Below, one piece after another: positions 1-11,131 of a DNA stretch of 64,000 nt; position 1 is the stretch's first letter, and each line of letters begins with the position of its first letter. The notes below the pieces were generated by a model. The model had not been told where the DNA came from and ran no database searches. It worked only from the letters and a program-made list of their open reading frames with translations. The position numbers and the translations under genes were made by a program. The DNA is from Hyparrhenia diplandra (taxonomy: Eukaryota; Streptophyta; Magnoliopsida; Poales; Poaceae): assembly GCA_015847255.1 (NCBI GenBank), contig JADLZK010001360.1, forward strand, positions 85,268 through 149,267. The letters run 5' to 3'.

Positions 1-2
1 AA

Positions 3-2544
3 GGGGTTTCTGGGATTTTTGTTCCCGATGAGGACGAGGACAACGCTGGTCCTCCGCCACGCAGGTCAACTAGGCGGATGACCTCGCCGGAGAGGTGGGA
101 GGTGAAGCAGCTGATTGCGTCGGGGGTGTTGGATGCCAAGGACTACCCGGTGTTGGATGAGGATGATGAGGGGGTGTTTTACCAGGACGAAGAAGTGGAG
201 GAGCTTGAGATCGAACTCAATGAGGATCAGCCGGCGTTCTTGAAGGGAAAGGGGCGATCCTTGGCTGACTTGTCTCCAGTGAGGATTTCCAAGAATCCTG
301 AGGGGTCGATGAGCCGCGGCGGCATCGCTGCAGTCTGCACTTGTTAAGGAGAGGCGTGATATTCGTACCCAGGAGCAAAGAGGAATGGTTGATGCGATCC
401 CCAAGGACCTTAATCGGTCATGGGAGGATCCTATGTCAACTGATGGGAGGTATCTGATGCAGGAGCTGAGGGGCACTGGACTATCTGCGCAGAGTGTGCC
501 GGAATGGAAGATGACGTATGGGAAGGCTGGAACATATGGGCAGAAGTCGAGGCTTTCAATCCAGGAGCAGAGACAAAGCCTTCCAATATTCAGGCTGAAA
601 AAGGAGCTGATCGATGCTGTTAATGACAACCAAGTTTTGGTGGTTATCGGTGAGACTGGCTCAGGGAAAACAACCCAGGTTACGCGCAGTACTCGCTGAG
701 GCAGGGTATACTACAAAGGGAAAAATTGCGTGTACTCAACCCTCGAAGGGTTGCTGCAGAGTCGATTGCAAAGCGAGTAGCAGAGGAGGTTGGCTGCCGA
801 GTGGGTGAGGAAGTTGGTTATTCTATACGCTTTGATGACTGCACAGGACCTGAAACTGTCATCAAGTACATGACAGACGGCATGCTCCTACGAGAGATTT
901 TGGTGGATGGAGACCTGTCTTCTTATTCAGTGGTCATGCTTGATGAGGCACATGAGAGAACCATCTTCACGGACATTCTCTTCAGCTTGCTAAAGCAGCT
1001 AATTAAGCGGAGAAGGGATCTCAAGTTAATAGTCACTTCAGCCACTCTTGATGCAGAGAAGTTCTCTGGTTATTTTTTGATTGCAATATTTTCACGATTC
1101 CTGGAAGAACATTTCCAGTTGAGATACTACATGCAAAACAGCCAGAGAGTGACTACATGGATGCTGCACTGATCACGGTATTGCAGATCCATCTGACTGA
1201 ACCCGAAGGAGATATCCTATTGTTCCTGACTGGCCAGGAAGAGATTGATCATGCTTGCGAGCGTCTCCATGAGAGGGTGAAGGCATTCGGTGGGGACATA
1301 CCGGAGCTGATAATTTGTCCTGTGTACAGTGCTCTTCCTACTGAAGTTCAGTCAAAGATATTTGAACCGCTCCTCCTGGTAAGAGGAAAGTGGTTGTGGC
1401 CACCAACATAGCGGAAGCATCTATTACCATAGATGGGATTTACTATGTTGTTGACCCAGGCTTCGCAAAGCTAAATGTCTATAACCCAAAGCTTGGGCTA
1501 GATTCGTTGGTTGTCACCCCAATCTCTCAGGCATCAGCTAAGCAAAGAGCAGGGCGTGCTGGACGCACAGGTCCAGGTAAATGTTATCGTCTATACACTG
1601 ATAGTGCCTATCGCAATGAAATGCCACCAACAACGATTCCAGAAATTCAGAGGGCCAACTTGGGGTGGACGGTTCTTAATATGAAGGCAATGGGCATAAA
1701 TGACCTTTTGTCATTTGACTTCATGGACCCTCCAGCATCTCAAGCACTCATATCGGCTATGGAACAATTGTACAGTCTTGGTGCCTTAGATGAAGAGGGT
1801 CTTCTTACTAGGCTAGGGAGAAAGATGGCTGAATTTCCACAAGAACCACCTCTTTCTAAGATGCTCCTTGCTAGTGTAGACCTTGGGTGTAGTGACGAAA
1901 TACTGACAATCATTGCAATGATTCAAACTGGGAACATATTCTATCGACCAACGGAGAAGCAAGCACAAGCAGATCGGAAGAGGTCGAACTTTTTCCAGCC
2001 AGAAGGTGATCATCTCACCCTACTCACTGTGTATGAGGCATGGAAGGCAAAGGGGTTTTCAGGACCATGGTGTGTTGAGAATTTCATTCAGGTAAACTCA
2101 CTAAGGAGGGCTCAGGACGTGCGAAAACAGCTTCTTGAGATTATGGACAAGTTCAAGCTCAACGTCATCTCTTCTGGGAACAATTCCACCAAGATAGGGA
2201 AAGCCCTTGCCGCTGGATTCTTCTTCCACGCTGCAAGGAAGGACCCCAATGGAGGGTACCGTACCCTCGCTGATCATCAGCAGGTTTACATCCACCCGAG
2301 TAGTGCCCTCTTTCACCAGCAGCCACAGTGGGTGATCTACAATGAAATTGTTATGACAACGAAAGAGTATATGAGGGAGGTCACGGCGGTGGACCCAAGA
2401 TGGCTAGTAGAGTTGGCACCAAGGTTCTACAGGTCGGTGGACCCAACAAAGATCAGTAAGAGAAAGCGCCAAGAAAGGATCGAGCCTCTATATGATAGAT
2501 ACAATGAACCCAACTCGTGGCGCCTGAGCAAGCGCCGCTGGTGA
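3..2544 (+). pseudogene. PRP22/DHX8-type DEAH-box RNA helicase, intronless, 5'-truncated by window edge, frame-broken
   Basis: This family of ATP-dependent RNA helicases releases spliced mRNA from the spliceosome in the nucleus. The part after the S1 domain is visible. It shows motif I GETGSGKT (about 649-672), the DEAH box (about 940-960), SAT (about 1038), motif VI QRAGRAGRTG (about 1545-1575), and the HA2/OB C-terminus ending in RLSKRR. There are no introns. The reading frame changes near 320, 685, 745, 1070 and 1370; each break is a net one-base shift, and the protein family alignment continues at once in the next frame. The last 384 codons (1390-2544) are open. It could be a processed retrocopy, but I saw no clear poly(A) tail or target duplication. 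It could equally be a real intronless gene with consensus errors. Family identity is very secure; functional state is not. Confidence 0.85.
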
Positions 2545-4757
2545 TTTTCATCATCTCTTGCAGATCTTTGATGTAATGTTATTGTAGTGTATATATTGAG
2601 GTGTTCTGTTAATGCGTACGCTCTGATGATTGTAGCTCGGTGATACATGTAATACTTTTCTGTTCTTAAAGTCGTAAGACTTATAAGGAGTTTTTTTTCC
2701 CCTTTGAACCAGATGCCAAATGATGACGAGTTTATCACAGTAATTTGCTTGTTTTCTGCTGCTGCTGCAAGCCTGCAACTGGTGGTTTAGATTGAAACCG
2801 ATTCAATGTTTATTACAGTGCGGTTACACATTAAATCTGGGTATCCTCATATGTAGCAAAAACTATCATATTTGAGAAGATACCCCTTATGACCTGATTA
2901 GTGATGATAGCTGAAAGGTGGACCAATGAGGTACTGATAGATCAGGTGCTGTCCTTGTATTAGCCTATTGCTGTTTGAGCTTAGCTTTGTAGGAACCTTC
3001 TGTTTTGATGTGTTCCAATCAGTGTTTCGTTTGGCAGGATTGTTGAGCTATTCTTCAAAAATAAAATGCTAGTTTCATGATGGTGTCAGATTCTGGAGGT
3101 TATGGTTTTGTCTTGGATCTTCATTTTTTTAATTGCCAGGCTCCAACACCATTGTGTTTTATGCTCAGTTAGATCCTGCTGTTGATGGAGCTGTGAACTG
3201 ATGCTTTATTTTTCTGTCTTGTCTGATTGTGTTCCTGACAGTGTCTGTATTTTGGATGGCTGGTTCCAGATTACAGAAGCTCTTCTCAAACAGTCTCACT
3301 CATCTTCTCAAAAGACTCAAATAGATTACAGAAACTCTGTGAGAAAAATACCATGCAGAGATGCAGAGTTGCTGCTTTAGCTGTTCATTTCTTTTCTGTT
3401 TCCCCCTCTGTTCACTCTTTGCTGACTCCTGACCTGGCTTTTACACACAAATTCCTCCTGTAGTTCGTAGATTGCACTGAACAGAAGTTCAAATCATGTA
3501 GAGGTTTTCTGATGAATCTGCAATCTGTTTAAAGTATTCATCTTGCTTAAGATGAATTTCTGCAAGACAGTGAAAGCAGCAGCGCATCAGAAAGGCTGCA
3601 AAATTCTCCATTGCCACTGCATCCGTGGGCTAGGCATGATCCTTCTGGCAATGCCAAAGAAGACTACTCATCAATGCATGACTCAGGTGCCTTACCTTCG
3701 CGATAATTCTCATTGTCTAGTTCTCAGTTTAAAAAAACCAAAGTATCTATGGAGGTTCCCAGTTAAAAAAGGAAATCTATCAATCTTGGAAACTTTTTGC
3801 ACCTCAATGCCTTTTAGGCCTATAGGCACTTGACATTGCTTGGTGATCTATGAGGCTCTCCGCAGACACTGGGAAATACAATGAGACCACACTTCTGATA
3901 TTATTGATATTCAGAAAGTACTGTGGGCGATGGAATTTGGCATTTGGTGGTTCATCAGACTTGCGGATAGCAGAAGTGACTGTGCTAAGCTCTTAAACTG
4001 TTCGATTACTGATTTCTACATTTGGAGAATATATGGCTCTGTGGTGGTACACGCTGATGCTGCTTTGTGTGCTCAATATGCCCAAACGCCCTGCTATTTA
4101 TCTCCATATGTTCTCATTGAGGGCTCTCGCCATGTGTTTGAAAGTTTCATTCTCAATCCTCGTAATCATTCCAACAAAATGATATATGTGGTGAGATTCT
4201 GTATATGGGCACAGGACTAAAAAATTCTGGACTCAGGAGGCATTCAACTTGACAGAAATACCAATTGCATTTTCCTCTGTTTGTATCTTGTATGACTCAT
4301 GAACTGAGGAAATGCTGACTAGACAATTCAGTTGTACTGAATATCAACATCTAATGCTTGAGGTACACCAAAACTTCAGTGTTACTCTTTACTACTCTCA
4401 ATGATTTTCTTAGTGACTTAGTTTATATGATCTTGTAAGATGTAACCCAAACAAAGGAATCAGTCTATCTGTGAGTAGGCAGTTGATTGAAGAGGGAAAC
4501 CCTAAGCATGAAGGAAGGTATAAGTTACTGCTGGAAGAAAGAAGTCACCCGAGTCTCCTGAAATCACCACAAGACCCATCTGGGAAGAAAAGACAAGAAT
4601 GAAGTACAGAAGAAGCAAAGACCTAAACCAGACATCTAATTTTCGTACTCCCCTTTCGTTTGCAGTAATGCATTTCTCATTTCTCTACTTATAGAGGAAG
4701 AGGATCATACATCAGCTTGGCTCAAGGATTACGAAGTGAGGAAAGAGATTTGAAAAG
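2545..4757. other. Gene-free spacer between the helicase copy and the UBA-PUB gene
   Basis: The first 150-200 bases probably hold 3' UTR of the helicase copy. The rest is AT-rich and stop-laden with no recognisable protein or mobile-element ends. The last part (about 4480-4757) may be a 5' UTR exon of the next gene, because an AG/GTAAAC splice donor sits at 4757/4758 and an acceptor (CTTGTAG) lies a few bases before the next ATG. Confidence 0.4.
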
Positions 4758-5326
4758 GTAAACTTCCTATTCATAATTTCATCAACTTGTTCTGCATCAG
4801 GATTTCAATGCAACCTGGAGATCTTGTCAATATTTCATCAAACTTGCTCAGTCTTGTGCTTTTCCATTGCTTGCACTTTCTGATTCTTGTGCCGCTGCTT
4901 TATAACCTGTAATTTCAGGTTAGATTTTTTCTAGTGTCCTATTCTTCCATGTATAATGATTAAGGCCAACATACTATTAATATTAACATACTCACAGGTC
5001 CTAGATGCCTGACAGAACACAAATGTTAGTTCTAATGTAAATTGTAAAACATTATAGCTTTCATGTTAGCCATAAAACACAATAGTTGCACATTCCAAAA
5101 ACAGAGCTTAAATTATGTAATATCACGGGGACATTTAGTGATTGGTAAATTATTTCTGCTTACGCAACTATTTTGTCTAGTTAATTATTAGTTGCATATG
5201 TAACGTCTGCTTGAACTGAGCCAATAGTTTCAGATGGCTATCTATTTCCCCGTTATCCATATTCCCTCTAGTTTTGTCTTCCTAGCAATTGGGCTGAGCT
5301 TATTTTTGTTCATCTATCTTGTAGAG

Positions 5327-8300
5327 ATGGCTGTCCCACAAGTTGACAAGAAAATGCTTGGTGAACTTGAAGCCATGGGATTCCCAACTGCTCGTTCAGT
5401 TAGGGCACTCCATTTTTCAGGTATGTATTTTCAAACAAACTTATTATGTACAGGTTTGCATCAATGTTTTTCTGTACAAAAGATAGGTCGATAATACACC
5501 AAATAGAAACTACGACATTAGGTCCCTTCTATGGTTGCAAAAGTTATGTTTGTGTATTTGTGCCCATCCAGCTATCCTTCCATGGTGTTTGTGTGTTTTC
5601 ACTATTCACTAATGGCATTGGCAGTTGATAGACATGCCATTTCATAAAAATGGAGATCATGCAAAGCTCTAGCAGCAACATATTTGTTATAATATTCAGT
5701 ATATTATATCTTTAGTACGTATAGTTCAGTGAATTGGAGAGGTAATACTATGTCTTGAATCTTGATCAGGTAATTCCAATCTTGAATCTGCTGTAAACTG
5801 GCTTCTGGAACATGAAAGTGACCCAGACATTGATCAGCTACCATTGGTAGGTTATTTCTGAACAATGAATATTATTCATTAGCAGAAGTCCTCATGAGCA
5901 TTATTCCGTGTTCTGAAATTATTCTCCATAGAGGGAATTGTAAGTTCACTTCATGCAATTTGACAGCAAGCTAGCCTGTACATATAAATAACCACGAATT
6001 ATTTGGTCTGAGACTGTATCTTGGAACCTTTTCAAATGTTGTTAATATGAGGCTGTGAAGCAACTGACATTAATAATACTTGACACTATATTTATATTTT
6101 CGAACAGGTTGTATAGTCATGCGAACATTACTGCCACAATTTCACTACAGTTGAAACAATTATTTTGATTGCTCCCTTTTGTATGGTCTAGGTTCCAAGA
6201 GAAATAAGCATCGAATGTGGTGACACATCAAATGAAGTAAGAAATGATGTTCAAGAAACGAGGTTTGTTTCTGTTCCTTAAATGATTTCATAGGCGATTT
6301 GCTATGGAAATGTCATAGTACAATTTCAGTGGAAAAACTATCAAATCCAAAGTAAGAATGTTAAATATCTACCTCGATTGAGGAATCAGCAATCTACAGC
6401 ATATTTTTTTATGAATGACAGTATCAGACTCTGAGTCTTTGCCGCCTCAAAGCCCACTTTCTAGCAGTAGATTTCTGATACTTCTGTGTCACTCACTAGG
6501 AAATGGAATTATGAAATGATTAGTGATCATGTTAGTTCTTGTAAATGTGCTTGTATCAGTATGATATACCTTCTATGCATAATGTAAGTTTAATAGGAAC
6601 AAGTCATTCAGTTAAATGCTTGTGTTCCTCAGTAGTCAGTATGCTTGTGATCATGTTAGTATAATAGGAACAAGTCATTCAGTATTGGTCCACATTTCTT
6701 TTCCTTGCTATGGTATGCTGTTGCAGTGTAAAATGTATGGCATACTCGTCTTGCAGGGATACTGTGCAGGAGCAGAAACCTGAAGAACAGACTGAAACTG
6801 GAAGACAGAATGTAGTTTTTCTTCAAATATTTTTTGATATATCAAATATTTCCTTTCAAATTCCATAACATTTTCTTGAAGTAAAATTGTTTACTATATT
6901 GAGTTACATGCACCGACAAATTTACCCAAAAGCTTAAGCTCATCCCAGTTGGAACGAGAACCAAATGCAGATGAACAGGAGGAACAAGATAGAAAGAGGT
7001 GTTTACCTTGCTTTACAATATTAGTAGTAAGCTGCTAGCATTTTGTTTATCACACATTCACCCTAGTAACACATTTGTACTTCTCAGGATATTAGCACTA
7101 TACAAGCAAAAACGAGACGAGGAAGGAAGAGCAAGAGGGCGAATACGCAATCAATTACAAGAGGATCAGGTATTGTGATTTTTTTCACAATTCTAAGAAC
7201 TAAAAATGTACTACAGTAGAAAATGTGTGTTTTGCTGTCTTAAGTGTATCCTGTGGCCATTTTCTTGTCCACTGAATGTTCCTTATTGTTTCCATAGAGG
7301 GAGAGGATTCGAGCTGCTAAAGATCTTATGGAAGCAAAGCGAACTCTTGAGGAAAATCAAAGAAAGCGGTATGTTTCATTTGCACATCTCACATGCGCTA
7401 TCTCCAATTCCAAATTTGCTTCTTGAAGAAGTGATATTATTGTTTGATGTAGGATGATGGAAAGTCGGATAGCAGATCAAGAGGAGGAGAAAAGAGCAAG
7501 AGAGAGAATACGACAACGTATAGCAGATGATAAGGTCTGTTGCAGCATGCTGATAATTCTGCTTAATAATACAAAAATAATTATGTACTACTTACTGTAG
7601 TTAATTTTCTTTTTTAGCAGCTCATAAGTCAGCCAATAAATCCTTTGTTTTGACATTTTTATTATCTTGGATTGCTACATTGAAAAATCGTCACTATATG
7701 TTCATCAGTCAGATGAAATATCACAGCCTTTCTTTATACTTTTTGTGCACTGCGTGGATTTTATTAAACCTAGTAGCTCTCATTGGTCATGATCATTTTT
7801 TGAATGAGTCCCATTGGTTATGATCAAGCTTAGCTTTAAATCATGAATTGTGTTCAAGGGCACTTGCTGTCACAAAGGTGACATCATTTTTTTTTTGGCA
7901 CTGGGTACGCCCCTTTAACAACTTGCATCTCATTTGGCTAGTTCCTTCAAAGTTTGCCAGTGATGCCTCCTAGGCCTAACTCATATCCTTCTGTGCAGGC
8001 AGAAAGGAGGAGACGGCTTGGTTTGCCGCAGGAAAATCCTAGTGCTTCAGTTGCAGTCATAACGCCCGCAAAGGTCGAAATGTCTTCTACCATACTTGTA
8101 TATCTCATGAGTGAAACCTCCAGGCACAATTCCTCACATACATTTTGACCGCAGGTAAAACCTGTTGAACGCGCGTCGTGACATCAGAACAACTGAGAGA
8201 CTGCCTGCGAACTCTGAAGAAGAATCACAAGGTAAAACCATCCCTTGCAGATGCTAATTTTGGCTCATCTTACTCTTAGTATTTCAACTGCCACAGAAGC

Positions 8301-8944
8301 ATTGGCTCTGAATATGATGTTTTTGTGAACATACTTGGTTCAGATCAATGTTCCAGGCATGCTCAATATTTGCCTTTCTTAGCCGGTCTTTTTAATCTAG
8401 TTTTAGTCTGGTGTAGGATTGTTGTCGTTGTGTTTCTCAATTGCTCGTAACTACGACTGGATAAGGGATCAGGTCTCTGTGTTACTTGAACGCCAGGAAT
8501 CATTGAATGTGTTTCTCTGCCACCTTACCTGCAGGATGACCCTGCTGTAGTTACAAGAGCGTACCAAATATTGCTCAAGATTGTTGGCAACGTAGCGAAG
8601 AAACCAGAAGAGGAGAAGTTCAGGAGGATCCGGCTCAGCAACCCTGTCTTCAAGGTAAAAGCAAGGGCACCCACCTTTATATTTCATAATGCTGTGATCT
8701 CCATCCATCTCACCCCATAGGCAATTCACACACCGTGCTCTCTGCCTGCATGCAACAACAGGACAGAGTGGGCCACCTGCAAGGTGGCGTGGAATTCCTG
8801 GAGCTGTGCGGGTTCCAGAGGCTCAGCGCCATCGGCTACCTGGTGATGCCGAGGGACAAGATCGACATGGCTCTCCTCAACGCCGCCGGGCTCGAGATCG
8901 CGTCGGCCATGGAGAACCCCTACTTCGGCCTTCTCTCCAAGTGA
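5327..8944 (+). CDS. UBA-coiled coil-PUB domain protein (12 exons, one frame break)
   Basis: Exons with GT-AG borders: 5327-5420, 5770-5846, 6192-6262, 6757-6811, 6949-6998, 7088-7169, 7298-7368, 7453-7534, 7999-8073, 8155-8231, 8535-8654 and 8762-8944. The product is about 345 residues. An N-terminal UBA domain (residues about 5-45, with the EAMGFP loop) predicts ubiquitin binding. A long Arg/Glu-rich coiled coil (about 105-200) follows. A C-terminal PUB/PUG domain (about 240-340) is known to bind the tail of CDC48/p97. The ATG at 5327 was chosen because homologues start MAVPQVDKKML; an in-frame ATG at 5234 lies upstream of a plausible acceptor. All exon phases agree except exon 10, which is 77 bases where 78 are needed, with the break near 8172-8180. 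The likely role is an adaptor in CDC48-dependent ubiquitin handling, resembling Arabidopsis At1g04850. Confidence 0.85.
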
Positions 8945-9125
8945 AACCGAACGGAACGGAATGGAACGGCCATCATCGCTGCGTGCACATACGAGTACAT
9001 GCTACTGAAATGGATGTAGTATCACTGGAACGGACTTGAAACTGTAACGTATCGGCCCGTCCCGGCTTGCTTTGACTGGGGGTTGTCGGTGACCTTGTAC
9101 AAAGTAACCCCCGGCGAAAATAGCC
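8945..9125 (+). other. 3' UTR of the UBA-PUB gene (approximate)
   Basis: Sequence directly after the TGA-type stop, with no further conserved coding. The polyadenylation point cannot be placed with confidence. Confidence 0.35.
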
Positions 9126-10827
9126 ATGCATGAATTGAAACCCAGCTTGCTGCGATTACTACTCGTGTTCCTCACCGTACAAGTCGAAGTCGTACATGGC
9201 ACAGGCAGGCCTGAGGCTTGGGCCAGGCATGGTGACATGGTGTGCAGTGTACACAAGCTGGGAAGGGTAACTGTTGTATTTGCCGATGGGGGCAAAGCAT
9301 TGAATGGCTTTTATTCTCTCTTGGAGCAACGAGGCAACTGATGGGGAAAGGACCCGTGCTGGCCTGCCGGCACATGACATGCTTTGTGCAACGTACTACA
9401 GTACTTGCTCGCTCTTCGGAGCTTCTTCAATTCTGGGCTGGCGAGCGGATGGGATGCATGGGATTGGCGATTGGGAGATGCCACCACGTACTAGTACATC
9501 CTCATCCTGGAGTGCATGTGGACCACGTCACGCCGAGGAAGGAGGTGACCGGGTATTCTATGGCATGTCGGCCAGCGGATAGCCGACAGGGTCCTATCGG
9601 GCCATCGGCATCCATCCCGGGGCGTATGCGATCCTCATCTGCCCATTAGAGGCAATCCTGAATGGCCGCACCGCAAGCTTGTGTCGGTGTAGCGTTTTCA
9701 GAAACAATGCAGGGTTGGATGAGCACAACGATCTGTATGAAGAGCGTTTCACGCTTTTACAAAGCCAGCTTTTGGGTCATCACTTGGATGGATCTTCAAT
9801 TCTCTAGCTCCTCGCAGTCGTCCTTGGATTGGATTGGATAGATTATTGCTGGTGCTGGTCGTCTCCTCTTGCTATCTCCTCGATCGCAGTCCATGTGCCG
9901 AGTCTCATAATATAAAGCTACAGTAGTACTGTACTGTACTGTACGAGTCTAGAGTACCGTTGTTGGTTAAAGGCAAGGGATCTTCTCACGCATGTACGGA
10001 TATGTCATGTACGCGGCGGCTGTGTTTGGTTGGACGCATGGCAACCAGTGGCAGCAGATCAGCACAGCTGCGAGCCGTCTGATCGATCGATCACACCCGG
10101 GCCGGGCCGGTCAGTGCAGAGCATCGACGTCGGCCTGGCACGAGCACAACGGTCTTCCTCTTCCTGGCATGGGCGCAGGCGCAGCGACGGACAGCTGCGT
10201 GGGCGTGGCAGCAGGAGGGAGGCGAGCCTACAGTACTAGTCTCTGGTCTGTACTCCCTCTACTAGCTAGGCTTTCCCTAGGCTGGGGCAAAAGGCAGGCA
10301 CGGATGGGAATGGGGATGGGACTGGACGGGAAGTCACTGCACACTGCTGCTGCTGGGGCCGCCGGAAGAACAGCAGTGAGCAGCAAGCAAACGGGGGCAG
10401 TGCCGAGCTCGAGACGGGCGTATGCTCGGTCGCGCCCCGGCACACCGCACATGGAATCCGATGCCAACCTCCGTGCCGTGAAGCCGGCGTGCGTGCGGAG
10501 GGTGCGGCGTAATCGCAGGCACGGTAGAAGTCCTCCGAGAGGGTGTGGAGGGAGGGTCAGCAACAAGTGGTTAGCTAGGCGAGCGCGGCTGGCTCAACCA
10601 CCGGTGGTCGACCTCCTGTTCGGTGCTTCCAGCAGCACGTCCCGTCCAGTCCATCGCTGTCTCTCCTCGCGGGTCTCGGCACAGAAAAGGCAACACGAGA
10701 CGATCGGGTGGATGATTGCCTCGTGCCGCCGCCGTGCATCATCCATCATCACTCGGCTCGCTTCTCGGCTGCCCACCGCGTTCCAGATATAGTATCGGTG
10801 TCCCAGTTATACAATGCAGGTGTCCGC
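9126..10827. other. GC-rich non-coding stretch, nothing recognised
   Basis: A 266-codon open frame (9992-10792) exists, but it is Arg/Ser/Gly-rich, has overlapping open frames on both strands and resembles no family I know. I treat it as a by-product of high GC. A short CTGTA-rich microrepeat lies near 9925-9945. Confidence 0.4.
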
Positions 10828-11131
10828 TAAAAACATAATAGTTGACATGCGTGTCGGATTCATTTCTATACCTATGTACAACCTCTCTGTCCACAAATAA
10901 GTGCATTTTTTGACTTTGATCAATCTATTTTTTGACCATTATCCTTATTTAAAAAAATTTAATAAATATAACTTATTTTGTCATAACAAAAAATTACTCT
11001 AATGCTAAATTAAGTCATAACAAAATAAGTAATATTTATTAAATTTTTTAAATAAGGCCCAATGGTCCAAAATAAGAATGATGAAAGTAAAAACATAATA
11101 GTTGACTTATTTGTGGATTCATTTCTATACC
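10828..11131. mobile_element. MITE-like inverted-repeat element (Stowaway-type left end) with duplicated terminal segment
   Basis: The left arm starts at about 10883 with CTCTCTGTCCACAAATAAG, close to the grass Stowaway terminus. It is matched in inverted orientation by the segment 10990-11117. The right end segment (11088-11131: AAAACATAATAGTTGAC ... GGATTCATTTCTATACC) is also present as a direct copy at 10828-10872, just outside the left arm. The right terminus lacks the expected mirror of CTCCCTC, so the element is truncated or was rebuilt after nesting. Confidence 0.6.

Noticed and set aside
3543..4220. Two adjacent open frames of 96 codons each
   Set aside because: AT-rich spacer, no recognised family, no shared splice structure.
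9992..10792. A 266-codon plus-strand open frame
   Set aside because: No domain, biased composition, competing frames on the other strand and no splice or conservation support.
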